From positions 193,462-257,461 of the forward strand of contig DASZTS010000138.1 of NCBI GenBank assembly GCA_035547915.1: a stretch of DNA of 64,000 bases. Reading direction: 5' to 3'. This DNA comes from DASSFG01 sp035547915 (lineage in GTDB: Bacteria > Planctomycetota > Planctomycetia > Pirellulales > JAICIG01). Of the stretch, positions 1 to 9,053 are shown piece after piece. The notes under the pieces were generated by a model. It was not told where the DNA came from, searched no databases, and was given only the letters and a program-made list of their open reading frames with translations. Every line of letters starts with the position of its first letter. The stretch's first letter is position 1. The position numbers were made by a program, and so were the translations under genes.

Positions 1-818
1 GCGTCCTTCACGAACAGCATGATTGGCAACTCGTCGAGGACCGCGTCGAGAAAACGTGTGAGCTGCTCCAACTCGTCTTCCATCCGCTTGCGATCGGTGA
101 TGTCGTGCGAGATGCCGAACGTACCGACGACGCGGCCATGTCGGTCGCGTAGCGGAAGCTTCGTGGTCGAAGCCCAGGTCACCTTCCCATCGGGCCAGGT
201 TTCCTTCTCCTCCAGATCGATCACCGGCCGGCCGGTAGCGATCATCTCCTGCTCGTTCTGATACGCCTGCCGGGCGTGCTCCCCGTCGAAGAAGTCGAAG
301 TCGGTCTTGCCGAGGGCCTGCTGCGCGTCGGCTACGCCGAACCGCTGGGCCAGCGAGCGGCTGATCTGTATGAAGCGGCTGGCCAGATCTTTGAAATAGA
401 TCGCCTCCGGGAGGTTATCGAGCAGGACCTCCAGCAGATCGCAATCGTCACCCAGGGCGGCGTGTGGCTTGGGTGGCAACGGTTCGACGAGCAGCGTGAA
501 CCAGCGTCGGCCACCGACCTCGTTATCCACGGCCGTCAACTCGACCTCGACCGGAGCGCCCGACTTGCGACGGCCCGCCAGATGCCGCGCGTTCTCGCCA
601 TCGCGCGGTTGCAGATATGGTATGAGTCGGCTGCCAAAAGTACTCGTCGCCAGCACCGGGAACAGCACCCCGAGCGGCTGGCCGGCGAGCTCTTCCAAAG
701 AGTAGCCAAAGATGGCCACGGCGGCCGTATTGAGCGACTCGATGCGGCCTTCGACATCGACGACGATCATGCCGCCGGCATCCGGACGCGGTGGTTGACT
801 GGACGATACGGGCGACAT
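1..818 (-). CDS. PAS-domain sensor protein, C-terminus beyond window
   Basis: Reading the minus strand from the ATG at 818 gives an open frame that runs off the window at base 1. The start is preceded by a GGAG-type ribosome site. The first PAS-like module (about residues 14-110) reads MIVVDVEGRIESLNTAA, then FGYSLEELAGQPL. The second (about 135-255) has AIYFKDLASRFIQIS and ends in GTFGISHDITDRKRMEDELE, the classic PAS/PAC ending. A third starts at the window edge (ELPIMLFVKDA). Such arrays sense small ligands or redox state and normally sit before a histidine kinase or diguanylate cyclase output, which is not visible here. No transmembrane segment is seen, so a cytoplasmic sensor is likely. 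It lies downstream of the ABC ATPase on the same strand. Confidence 0.8.
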   Translation of the reverse strand, partial: MSPVSSSQPPRPDAGGMIVVDVEGRIESLNTAAVAIFGYSLEELAGQPLGVLFPVLATSTFGSRLIPYLQPRDGENARHLAGRRKSGAPVEVELTAVDNEVGGRRWFTLLVEPLPPKPHAALGDDCDLLEVLLDNLPEAIYFKDLASRFIQISRSLAQRFGVADAQQALGKTDFDFFDGEHARQAYQNEQEMIATGRPVIDLEEKETWPDGKVTWASTTKLPLRDRHGRVVGTFGISHDITDRKRMEDELEQLTRFLDAVLDELPIMLFVKD

Positions 819-938
819 CCAAGTCTCCGGCCTGGGCGAATGAGGTTCGAAGTGCGCTCTCATCGTAACGCGCGGCTCGACGGCCGTGCAAAGAAATTCT
901 CGCCACGAGCGTGATGCCATTTGACGTTCATGGCGGTA

Positions 939-1865
939 TCAAGAGCCGTCGCCCGCTCCGTCCTTACCTCCCGATCGCCCCTCCCTCGCCAGATCGTGGA
1001 TCCGATCATAAACCGCCCGCAGGCCGACGGGCTCGATACGCACTTCGGCGAGAGGGAGGGTAGCCAGCCAGCCCAGAAGGGGCGAAAGCTCGCCCGGTGT
1101 TTCGATGGTGACGTCGCCGTTCGCCGTCGAAACGCTCAGTCCGGCTGCCAGGTCGTCCGGCGGCGAGGGTAACGCGGCCGTGAGCCGCGCGTGGATTCGA
1201 TGTTGTCGACGCAGGTCGGCCAGCGTCTGCAGATGGGCCAAGCGGCCGGCGCGCATGATACCTACGCGGTCGCACGAATGCTCCACTTCGTCGAGCACGT
1301 GCGACGAAAAGATCACCGATCGGCCGGCCGCCCGCGCTTCGCGCACGAGCTCCAGCACGACCCCACGGATATTCGGATCGAGATTCGCGGTCGGTTCGTC
1401 GAGAATCACCAGCGGGGTATCCACGGCCATGACGGTCGCCAAGGCCAGCTTCTGTCGCATGCCGGTCGACATCTTGGGCACGGGTCGCGAGACATCGAGC
1501 CGGAGCCGCTCGGCCAGCTCCATCTCGCGCCGCAGGTCGCCGCCGCGGCGGATGCGGCTGAAGAAACGGAGGACGTCGGTCCCGCGCATGTTGCCGAACA
1601 GCCGCACGTCGCCCGGCAGATAGGCAACCCGTCGGTGGACCTCGACGCTCTGACGATGGCAGTCGAGGCCGTCGATTCGCGCACTGCCCGCCGTCGGCCG
1701 CAGAAAGCCCATCAGTAATCGCAGCAGCGTGGTCTTGCCGGAGCCGTTCGGCCCGAGCAGGCCGAACACTTCGCCGGCGGAGATTTGCAGGGTGCAGTCG
1801 TCGAGCGCGGTGACGGACGCGTAGCGCTTCGTAAGTCGGCAAACATCGACGAGAGGGACAGACAT
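939..1865 (-). CDS. ABC transporter ATP-binding protein (ABC-2/CcmA type)
   Basis: A 308-residue ATPase. Visible are Walker A GPNGSGKTT (about residues 39-47), a Walker B strand LVILDEPTANLDP and an H-loop SSHVLDEVEHS. The signature motif is STGMRQK rather than LSGGQ, a variant common in ABC-2/CcmA-type exporters. The last 90 residues form the usual poorly conserved C-terminal extension. It would power export through an ABC-2 permease, but no permease gene is adjacent: the upstream gene is a glycosyltransferase ending 6 bases before this start, and downstream is the PAS sensor. The tight spacing argues for one operon with the glycosyltransferase. The substrate is unknown. Confidence 0.88.
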   Translation of the reverse strand: MSVPLVDVCRLTKRYASVTALDDCTLQISAGEVFGLLGPNGSGKTTLLRLLMGFLRPTAGSARIDGLDCHRQSVEVHRRVAYLPGDVRLFGNMRGTDVLRFFSRIRRGGDLRREMELAERLRLDVSRPVPKMSTGMRQKLALATVMAVDTPLVILDEPTANLDPNIRGVVLELVREARAAGRSVIFSSHVLDEVEHSCDRVGIMRAGRLAHLQTLADLRRQHRIHARLTAALPSPPDDLAAGLSVSTANGDVTIETPGELSPLLGWLATLPLAEVRIEPVGLRAVYDRIHDLAREGRSGGKDGAGDGS

Positions 1866-1871
1866 CTCGGC

Positions 1872-3446
1872 CTATTGTGTCGCGGCCGAGGGCCGCTGGG
1901 AAGCCGCGTCGGCGTCCGGAGGCCAACCGACGTCGAGTGGCCGCGCCGATTGATAGAGCCGGTAGAAACCGAAATCCTCGCGCAGATGGAGCGTTTCGAT
2001 CTGGTCGGTCGTCAATCGGCAGTCGCGCGCCAGCCGCTCCCAAGGCGGCGGCTCGGGAACGGCACAAAATACGGCTACCCCGCCGGGTGGCGGACCGTAC
2101 TTATAGCCGTCGAACAACAACAACCGGGCTCGTTTGAAGTAATACCACAGGTTCAGAAAATCCGCGTCGGTGCAACAGACCCGATACGGCAATTGCTCGA
2201 CACCCGCGTCGAGCAGATAGCGCACCACGGCCGCTGGCCGGTAGTCAGCGGCATAGTAGCAATAGTACCCGTCCGCCACCCACTGGTCGGTCGGCTCGGT
2301 CTGTTCTCGATGCGCTGTAAGGCGTTGGGCATACGTCCACAACTGCGGCCACAGTGCCAGAGACACGGCCGCGAGGACGACGGCCGACTCGATGCCGGAC
2401 GGGCAGTGCGGCGCGAGACGAGCACGCACAACCTCGGTCAGTTCAGCCAGCAGCCAGCCGGCTACCAGAGCCAGCCACACCAGCAACGGGCAGTAGATGC
2501 GTTCGAACGGACTGATCCGCAACGCCCCGGTGATCAAAAAAGCGCCCCCGATCACGCCGACACCCGCCAGGGGCAGCAACCATTTCTCTTTTGGCCTCGG
2601 GTTTCGGCCTGACCATGCCACCACCGCGAGTGCGACGAGCAGCAACGGAGCGAACCAGACGTAGTCGAGCGTAGCCGGCCGAAAGAAATTCCCCGCGATC
2701 ACCGGCAGATAGGTCCAGGACGACGGCGACGACGATTTTGCGGCCGCCACGATGTGCTCGGCCACTGGCAGGTAGGCCGCGAAGGCCAACAAGGCCCCCG
2801 CACCCCAGGCTAGCGTTTCCGCCGCTAGTTGCCGTACGCTCGAACCACGTACAACCGCCCAGGCAATGCTCACAACCGCCAAAGGAACGAAGAACAGCAC
2901 GTTCGTCGGCAGCACGTACAAAAGTGCCGCGCCGACAAACGCGATCGCTGCTAACCGGCGTCCGCTGGCGCCGCTGGATTCGGTTAGAGCGGCCTCAGCC
3001 AGCCAGGCGGTCAAAAACATCGACATCCCGTAGCCGCGGATCTGGATGGTGTGGATCAGGAACATCTGGTTCAGCCCCAGCAGGCTGGTGCTGAGGACCG
3101 CACAGACCAGCCCGCCGTACCGGTACGCCAATCGAAACACGAAGCCGAGCGTGCCGACCGTGAACAAGAACGACGGGAACCGTAAGCCGAAATTACTCTC
3201 GGACAACAGGTAGAAAGGCCACATCACGAGCGAGAACAGGATGTGATTGTTGGGCGCCGAGTAATCCGTCACAACAAATGCCGGCCCCCGTGAGACAAAG
3301 TAGTCGATCGTGTAGATCTCATCGTGCCAGAGGTCGAGATTGAGGCGACTGGCGCAGTGCACCAGCGGTGCCGCGGCCGCCAGAACGAACCAATGCCACG
3401 GCCGCAAATCTGCCAGAGATGATCGGCGATTACGCGGGTGGCGCAT
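1872..3446 (-). CDS. GT-C family membrane glycosyltransferase (PMT/ArnT-like)
   Basis: A 524-residue polytopic membrane protein from the ATG at 3446; a TTG 36 bases upstream in frame is a weaker choice. The first loop after the first helix has LNLDLWHDEIYT, matching the acidic D-E motif of GT-C enzymes that use polyprenyl-phosphate sugars. About ten hydrophobic segments follow, then a soluble C-terminal region of roughly 150 residues. Family knowledge suggests transfer of a sugar from a lipid carrier on the outer face of the membrane to protein or glycolipid. The acceptor cannot be read from sequence. It is the first gene of a minus-strand run with the ABC ATPase. Confidence 0.78.
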   Translation of the reverse strand: MRHPRNRRSSLADLRPWHWFVLAAAAPLVHCASRLNLDLWHDEIYTIDYFVSRGPAFVVTDYSAPNNHILFSLVMWPFYLLSESNFGLRFPSFLFTVGTLGFVFRLAYRYGGLVCAVLSTSLLGLNQMFLIHTIQIRGYGMSMFLTAWLAEAALTESSGASGRRLAAIAFVGAALLYVLPTNVLFFVPLAVVSIAWAVVRGSSVRQLAAETLAWGAGALLAFAAYLPVAEHIVAAAKSSSPSSWTYLPVIAGNFFRPATLDYVWFAPLLLVALAVVAWSGRNPRPKEKWLLPLAGVGVIGGAFLITGALRISPFERIYCPLLVWLALVAGWLLAELTEVVRARLAPHCPSGIESAVVLAAVSLALWPQLWTYAQRLTAHREQTEPTDQWVADGYYCYYAADYRPAAVVRYLLDAGVEQLPYRVCCTDADFLNLWYYFKRARLLLFDGYKYGPPPGGVAVFCAVPEPPPWERLARDCRLTTDQIETLHLREDFGFYRLYQSARPLDVGWPPDADAASQRPSAATQ

Positions 3447-3600
3447 GTGGTTCCAAAGTCGGTAGTCGGTTCGCCGTCTCAATTCGGACCGCTATTCGAC
3501 GATTGCGGCCGTTGTCCTTCGGCAAAACGTGCCGGCGACCACTAGAGCGAAGACGGTTGTTGCCGCACAATGAGGTCTGCCAGGCCTCTTCGATTCTAAC

Positions 3601-5874
3601 ATGCCATCACCGTCCAGCATCGTTCGGTTCTCGGTTGCTCCGATCGTGGGGTGGTGGCTCGTGGTGTTGTTGGGGTGCGTGCTGTTGGGGTTGTTGCTCT
3701 TTGGTCCGTCGCGCGACCGGACCAGCCGCGGCCGGCGCATCCTGCTCGGCCTCTTGCGTTTGCTCGTCATCGTGCTGGTGCTGCTGGCCATGCTGCGGCC
3801 GACGCTCGTCTGGACAAAGATCAGCAAGCAGGCGGCCACGTTGCTGGTGTTGGTCGACCGATCGCGCAGCATGCGGGTGACCGACATGGTGGGTAAGAAG
3901 AGCCGCTGGGATGCGGCGCAGGCCGCATTGCGCGACTCATTGCCGGCCTTCGACAAGCTGGCGAAGGACCTGGAGATCAAGTTCTACGAAATCGACAGCG
4001 AAGCGCATCCCATCGAGTACAGCCCCGGCAAGCTCGAACTGTCGGCGTCCCCCGACGGCGTGCAAACGGCCATCGGCTCGTCGCTCGACGAGGTCCTGAA
4101 GACGCAAGCCGGCAAACGTCTCGCCGGCGTCATTTTGTTGAGCGACGGCGCCCAGCGCGCCTATGCCCCGCACGATCTGCCGCCCCAGATTCCGGTGCGG
4201 CGGATGGCCGATCTGGGATATTCACTCTATGCCATCCCGTTTGGGCAGGGACGAGGTCCCGGGCAGACGCGCGACATCGCCGTCGACGAACTGCTTGTGC
4301 CCAGCCCGGTGTTTGTCAAAACCCAGCTCCCGGTCACGACGACCATCCGTGAAGAAGGGATGGAGGGGAGATCACTGTCGGTTCAGCTCGAGATCGAGAC
4401 CGCGCCAGACAAGCAGGAAACGGTTGCCACCACGCAGATTACGGCAAAGCAGGACGGCGAGCGGATTCGTGTCGAGCACCAGTACACGCCGCTCGTGCCG
4501 GGCGAGGTCAAAGTCACGGTCAGGGTCCCGCCACAGCCGGGCGAGTTGCTGACGACGAACAATGAGATCAGCACCTTCGTGACCGTGCTCAAGGGCGGTC
4601 TGAACGTGCTGTACCTCGAAGGAAACCTGGCCGGCGAACAGAAATTTCTGCGCCGCTCGCTCGACTCGTCTCCCGACATGAAGCTCGAAACGATTTTCAT
4701 TCGCGCGGACAAACCCGAGACGCGTCCCAGCGACTTGGCGGACCGCTTCCAACCCGGCAAATACGACGTCTATATCATCGGCGATCTCGATTCCTCGGCC
4801 TTCCAACCCGCGGAGCTGAAATCACTGGCGACCGCCGTCGAAAAGGGCGCCGGATTCATCATGCTGGGCGGATTGCAAAGCTTCGGCCCGGGTGGCTACG
4901 GCAGCACGGCGCTGGCAGAGGTATTGCCAATCGAGTTCAATCGCCTGGAGAGACAGAACCTCGGCGAAAAGGTGCGAGAAGACCTGCACATCGTCGGCCC
5001 GCTCCCCATGCTTCCCACCGCCACGGGCTTGCGGCAGTACCTGATGAAGCTGACGGCGACCGACAACGACAAGGCTTGGGAGCTATTACCTCCACTGGCC
5101 GGCGCCAATCGCTTCAGCGGCCTGAAACCGAGGGCGAACGTACTGGCCGAGTCGCCGAAGAAGGAGCCCTTGCTTGTGGCCGCCGACTACGGCATCGGGC
5201 GCGTGTTGGCCTTCGCCGGCGATAGCACCTGGCGTTGGTGGGCATTCGGCCACGAAGCCGAGCACAAGCGCTTCTGGCGACAAGTCATCCTGTGGCTGGC
5301 GCGTAAGGATGAAAGCGACGAAGGGGCGGTCTGGATCAAGCTGATTCAGCGGCGATACGCCCCGGGTTCGCGCGTCGAATTCACCGTCGGCGCGGAGACG
5401 TCGCGTGGTGAACCGATCGGTGATGCTCAATTCGATGCGAAAATCGTCCTGCCCGGAGGTAAGCAGACCGACGTGCGGCTCCGCCATGACAACAACCTGA
5501 AGGGGCAGATGGCAGGGACGTTTGTCGATACCCAGACGGTGGGCGACTACGCTGTCGTGGTCGAGGCCACTCGCGAGCATCAGTCGATCGGCAAGGCACG
5601 CTCACGGTTTCTGGTGTTCGAGCAGGATCTGGAGCTGAACAACCCGGCCGCTGACGTCGGAGCGCTCGAGGGCCTGGCTGCGATGACGGCGGGCAAGACC
5701 ATGGCGCCCGAGCAGCTTCCCCGCCTGCTCGACGAGATCCAGACAGAAACCAAGAACCTGGAAGTTGAGACCCAGACCAAGGAGACACTTTGGGACAATT
5801 GGCGGTTTTTGCTATGCTTTGCCACCTTGCTTGTATTAGAGTGGTTCCTGAGAAAAAGGTGGGGACTGGTATAG
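3601..5874 (+). CDS. Membrane VWA protein with glutamine amidotransferase-like domain
   Basis: A 757-residue protein with two N-terminal membrane helices (about residues 14-35 and 47-65). A von Willebrand A domain follows, with an intact MIDAS-type motif D86-R-S88-R-S90. A middle region looks like a class I amidotransferase fold (GLNVLYLEGNLAGEQKFLRR near residue 333, then GAGFIMLGGLQSFGPGGYGS), but I see no convincing catalytic Cys-His-Glu set. The last helix is near residues 735-750 (FLLCFATLLVLEWFL). This layout is common in planctomycetes and is related to Bat proteins that work with MoxR ATPases, although no MoxR gene is present here. A role in metal-dependent protein binding at the membrane is inferred. 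Confidence 0.82.
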   Translation: MPSPSSIVRFSVAPIVGWWLVVLLGCVLLGLLLFGPSRDRTSRGRRILLGLLRLLVIVLVLLAMLRPTLVWTKISKQAATLLVLVDRSRSMRVTDMVGKKSRWDAAQAALRDSLPAFDKLAKDLEIKFYEIDSEAHPIEYSPGKLELSASPDGVQTAIGSSLDEVLKTQAGKRLAGVILLSDGAQRAYAPHDLPPQIPVRRMADLGYSLYAIPFGQGRGPGQTRDIAVDELLVPSPVFVKTQLPVTTTIREEGMEGRSLSVQLEIETAPDKQETVATTQITAKQDGERIRVEHQYTPLVPGEVKVTVRVPPQPGELLTTNNEISTFVTVLKGGLNVLYLEGNLAGEQKFLRRSLDSSPDMKLETIFIRADKPETRPSDLADRFQPGKYDVYIIGDLDSSAFQPAELKSLATAVEKGAGFIMLGGLQSFGPGGYGSTALAEVLPIEFNRLERQNLGEKVREDLHIVGPLPMLPTATGLRQYLMKLTATDNDKAWELLPPLAGANRFSGLKPRANVLAESPKKEPLLVAADYGIGRVLAFAGDSTWRWWAFGHEAEHKRFWRQVILWLARKDESDEGAVWIKLIQRRYAPGSRVEFTVGAETSRGEPIGDAQFDAKIVLPGGKQTDVRLRHDNNLKGQMAGTFVDTQTVGDYAVVVEATREHQSIGKARSRFLVFEQDLELNNPAADVGALEGLAAMTAGKTMAPEQLPRLLDEIQTETKNLEVETQTKETLWDNWRFLLCFATLLVLEWFLRKRWGLV

Positions 5875-5882
5875 GTGCGCCT

Positions 5883-7037
5883 ATGTCGCGGCGATTTGGA
5901 TTCGTCTCCTGGTGTGTGTGTGGCTCTTTCCTGGTCACGCTGAATGGCAGTGCCGGCGCCCAGGCGCCGCCGAGTTTCTTCAAGCAGCTCGATAAGAACG
6001 GAGACGGCAAGGTCACTCCGGACGAGTTCCCCGCACGCATCGCGCGGCTCTTCGAACAGATCGATGCGAACGGCGACGGCGCGATAACTCCCGAAGAAGA
6101 CGCGGCCTTCCGCCGTGTGACGGCGCCGGGCGACGCGCCGCGGTTGCCCGCCAGCGTGAAAGGCGAGTTCGACGTCCCTTATGCCGACGGCAAGAATGTC
6201 CATCAAAAACTCGACCTGTTGTTGCCGAAGGAGCCGGCCGACGGTGAGCCATTGCCCGTGATCGTCTACATTCACGGCGGCAAGTGGAGCGGCGGTAGCA
6301 AGCGCGACGGCATTCCGTTTCTGGTTCATTCCGTGGCGGCCGGCAACTACGTGGGCGTGACGATCGACTATCGTCTGAGCAACGAGGCCACTTGGCCGGC
6401 GCAGATCCACGATTGCAAGGCGGCCTTGCGCTGGCTGCGAGCCCACGCCAAGAAATATGGCCTCGATCCGCAGCGGATCGGCGTCATCGGCACCTCGGCC
6501 GGCGGACATCTCGCGGCCATGCTTGGCACGAGTGGCAACATCGACCGGCTGGAAGGCAAGGTCGGCGACAATCTGGATGAAAGCAGCCGAGTGAGCTGCG
6601 TCGTCGACGAGTTCGGACCGAGCGAGTTGCTGGCGATGAGCGGATTCCCCAGCGATATCGAGCACGATTCGCCCGATTCGCCCGAGTCGCGCTTGATCGG
6701 CGGCGCGCTGCAAGACCACAAGGACGCCGCCCGTAGTGCGTCGCCCATTACGTACGTTTCGGCCGATGACCCGCCCTTCTTGTTGATCCACGGCACCGAC
6801 GACCCGCTGGTTCCGTACGATCAATCGGAGCGCTTGCTGGGGGCACTCGAGGAAGAACGAGTCGACGCCCGGCTCATCAAGGTTCAGGGAGGTGGGCACG
6901 GCGGCTTTCGCAGCGCCGAGCTAGACCGCCGCATTCGCTTGTTCTTCGACAAGCACCTGCGGCACTTGGAGGACGTCGAGATACCCGACGATCCGATCCA
7001 GCCCGGTCAGAAGCGCGCCGAGGCGGCCGCGAAGTAA
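5883..7037 (+). CDS. Secreted EF-hand esterase/lipase (alpha/beta hydrolase)
   Basis: The ATG at 5883 gives 384 residues with a signal peptide ending near AGAQA; an upstream in-frame start would overlap the VWA gene by 85 bases. Two EF-hand loops follow, DKNGDGKVTPDE (37-48) and DANGDGAITPEE (61-72). The rest is a carboxylesterase/acetyl esterase domain: oxyanion motif HGG at 131-133, nucleophile S205 in GTSAGGH, probable acid D306 or D307 in GTDDPLVPY, and H339 in GGGHGGF. It probably hydrolyses esters, such as acetyl groups on polysaccharides, outside the cytoplasm, with calcium bound by the EF-hands. It starts 8 bases after the VWA gene, so co-transcription is likely. Confidence 0.87.
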   Translation: MSRRFGFVSWCVCGSFLVTLNGSAGAQAPPSFFKQLDKNGDGKVTPDEFPARIARLFEQIDANGDGAITPEEDAAFRRVTAPGDAPRLPASVKGEFDVPYADGKNVHQKLDLLLPKEPADGEPLPVIVYIHGGKWSGGSKRDGIPFLVHSVAAGNYVGVTIDYRLSNEATWPAQIHDCKAALRWLRAHAKKYGLDPQRIGVIGTSAGGHLAAMLGTSGNIDRLEGKVGDNLDESSRVSCVVDEFGPSELLAMSGFPSDIEHDSPDSPESRLIGGALQDHKDAARSASPITYVSADDPPFLLIHGTDDPLVPYDQSERLLGALEEERVDARLIKVQGGGHGGFRSAELDRRIRLFFDKHLRHLEDVEIPDDPIQPGQKRAEAAAK

Positions 7038-7082
7038 ACCTTTCAACGGGTTTTACTCGAGGGCTTGTACGAACGGCTCACT

Positions 7083-7892
7083 TCAGGTGTCTCCATCAAC
7101 GAGAACCTGAATTTCCGTGAGGTAGTTCTTCGGATTGCCTTTAAGAATCATCCCCGGCCCCTTCAGGTAGACCTCGCGAGTCGGCGACAATACCTTGAAT
7201 TTGTGTGCGTTCAGGTATTCGAACACCTTGGCGTACGATCGACCGAGCTGTTCGTATGGACCGCGATGCACGAGCGACACACAACGACCGCCCGGTAGTT
7301 CGCGAACCGAGGCCCCTTCTACGGTCTTGGCCCCGCGGATGGGCATGCACGCTTCGAAATCGGCGTCGTCCTCCCGGTATTCATTGTCGAAGTGCAGCAA
7401 CAAGGGACGTCCTGCGATGTGCCGGCCCAGGCTGCGGCCGAGACGCCCGAACAGCGGGCCACAGTCACTGTAGCGCCCCTTCATCCGAATGCCGGCCACG
7501 AGCAGAGGATCGAGCACCTTTTCCTGGATCTGATCGACAGTTTGCACCATGATTCGGGTCTCCTTTTCTGCCGCGATGAATTGATCGAGCGATTTGACCG
7601 CCTGGCGAAGCTGTTTGATCCGTTCGTGGATCGCCGACCGCTGCCGCTCCAACACGTTTAGGAGATCGTCGTCGCCTTGCGTGTGCAAAAGCGACTTGAT
7701 CTCGCTCAACGAAAACTCCAAGTTGCGGAGATAGACGATGATTCGCGCCGTCTCAACCTGGCTGTTCTGGTAGTACCGGTATCCCGTGTCGGGATCGACA
7801 TGTGCCGCGATGAGCAGCCCTTCGTCGTGATAAAAGCGCAGCGTTTTTACAGGGAGCTGGGTGAGCTGCGAGAATTCCCCGATGCTGAACAT
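7083..7892 (-). CDS. MerR-family regulator with GyrI-like ligand domain
   Basis: The ATG at 7892 gives 269 residues starting MFSIGEFSQLTQLPVKTLRFY, the standard MerR helix-turn-helix followed by the winged segment with DTGYRYY. A coiled dimerisation helix lies near residues 75-108. Residues about 117-269 form a GyrI-like (AraC effector-binding) domain with the FEACMPIRG and HRGPYEQLGRSY elements. The layout matches BmrR/TipA-like activators, which bind drugs or other small hydrophobic ligands and activate an adjacent promoter with a long spacer. The target is unknown; the neighbouring EEP-family gene is on the same strand upstream and is not an obvious efflux pump. Confidence 0.88.
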   Translation of the reverse strand: MFSIGEFSQLTQLPVKTLRFYHDEGLLIAAHVDPDTGYRYYQNSQVETARIIVYLRNLEFSLSEIKSLLHTQGDDDLLNVLERQRSAIHERIKQLRQAVKSLDQFIAAEKETRIMVQTVDQIQEKVLDPLLVAGIRMKGRYSDCGPLFGRLGRSLGRHIAGRPLLLHFDNEYREDDADFEACMPIRGAKTVEGASVRELPGGRCVSLVHRGPYEQLGRSYAKVFEYLNAHKFKVLSPTREVYLKGPGMILKGNPKNYLTEIQVLVDGDT

Positions 7893-7987
7893 GACGGCAA
7901 CGCTTCGGATGGCCAAGTAAACGACGCGGCCATCTTACGGCCTCCCGTTACGGGAGAGTCAAGCAGATTCTTCGGCCCCCGATGGTC

Positions 7988-8938
7988 TTATTGCAATTCC
8001 ATGATGCAAGCGACGCCGGAGTGGTCGGAGAGCGAGCCTCCGGGCACGGTGGTGTCAAGGAATCGCAAGACCTCGATATCGCGCACCAGCGGCGATGAAC
8101 GACCGGTCGGGGGTGGCGAAAGCCAGATGTAATCGATGCGATGTCCCCCGTCCTCGGCAAGCGGATCGCTGGTGCCGTCCGCGCCACGGCCGGCATCCGA
8201 CCAGACGTCGATCCATTCGATGCCGGCCCCGGCCAAAGCGGCCACGAGTTGGAGGTAGGGCGAACGTTGGTCGCCGGACGAGGCAGAGTCGGCACGCACA
8301 TTGAGGTCGCCCATCAAGAGCGCCGGCCGGCGCGCACTCACGTGCATCCGCATGAACTCCGCGAGTTGCCATAACTGCGCGGCACGTGCGGTATCCGAGC
8401 GACTCTCCAAGTGCGTCAAAAAGCAGTCGAGCTCGAGCGGCGGATTCTCGCGCACCCGCAGCCGTGCGTGTATCGCTCCCTTCGCGGCGAAGCCATCGGC
8501 ACGAAACCCCTCTGTCGCGAAGCCCGACGCGCTGGTGTAGGTGATCGAATGGCTAGCTTCGATGGCAAAAACACTGAGCAGGAGTAAGCCGCTGTTGGCG
8601 AAGCCGATGCCGCGAGGCTTCTTGGTCCAAAATACGTGAAACTTGCCGTCCGTTGCCGCCTGTGCGGACCGAATCAGCGAATCTCGATACGTCGGATCAA
8701 AGACCTCGCAGAGGCCGACCAAATCGTGCTCCGCGATGCGGTGTCCGATCGTCTCCGCGCGATAATCGCCCCGCCCTCGGTGCGACGCGAACGCCTCGGC
8801 CAGGCGCGGGAGCAGGTGCGTATTGTACGTCAGCACCCTGACCGTGAGCGGCTTCGAGGGTTGAAGATTAAGCACAGCCACGAAGCCGCCCATGCTGACT
8901 AGCACGAACAACAGGTTCGCTTTGGACGAAGTTCGCAT
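7988..8938 (-). CDS. Endonuclease/exonuclease/phosphatase-family protein, membrane-anchored
   Basis: I take the ATG at 8938 (316 residues, MRTSSKANLLFVLVSMGG). Longer in-frame starts would run into the divergent gene beginning at 9054. The N-terminus is a signal peptide or signal anchor. Catalytic motifs of the DNase I/sphingomyelinase-like fold are present in order: YNTHLLPR, GLCEVFD with the metal-binding Glu, THLESRS with the catalytic His, MGDLNVRAD, HRIDYIW and LSDHSG. It probably cleaves phosphodiesters outside the cytoplasm. The chain length and motif spacing fit sphingomyelinase C-like or similar phosphodiesterases better than DNA-repair enzymes, but the substrate cannot be assigned. 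Confidence 0.83.
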   Translation of the reverse strand: MRTSSKANLLFVLVSMGGFVAVLNLQPSKPLTVRVLTYNTHLLPRLAEAFASHRGRGDYRAETIGHRIAEHDLVGLCEVFDPTYRDSLIRSAQAATDGKFHVFWTKKPRGIGFANSGLLLLSVFAIEASHSITYTSASGFATEGFRADGFAAKGAIHARLRVRENPPLELDCFLTHLESRSDTARAAQLWQLAEFMRMHVSARRPALLMGDLNVRADSASSGDQRSPYLQLVAALAGAGIEWIDVWSDAGRGADGTSDPLAEDGGHRIDYIWLSPPPTGRSSPLVRDIEVLRFLDTTVPGGSLSDHSGVACIMELQ

Positions 8939-9053
8939 AGCTGAGCAAGAAGGATTGCGTAACCGTGCCAACGGCGATGTCGCTCGGCGCCATTGTAAGC
9001 TGGTTGCGGAGAACGGCGGGGCGTAGACTGACCGTTTCCGCGAGAAAGTCAGC

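Noticed and set aside
276..914. Plus-strand open frame of 212 codons
   Set aside because: It is the antisense shadow of the PAS sensor, whose minus-strand translation gives clear PAS/PAC motifs.
1006..2067. Minus-strand open frame of 353 codons
   Set aside because: Out-of-frame reading across the ABC ATPase and glycosyltransferase, both of which have strong motifs in the other frame.
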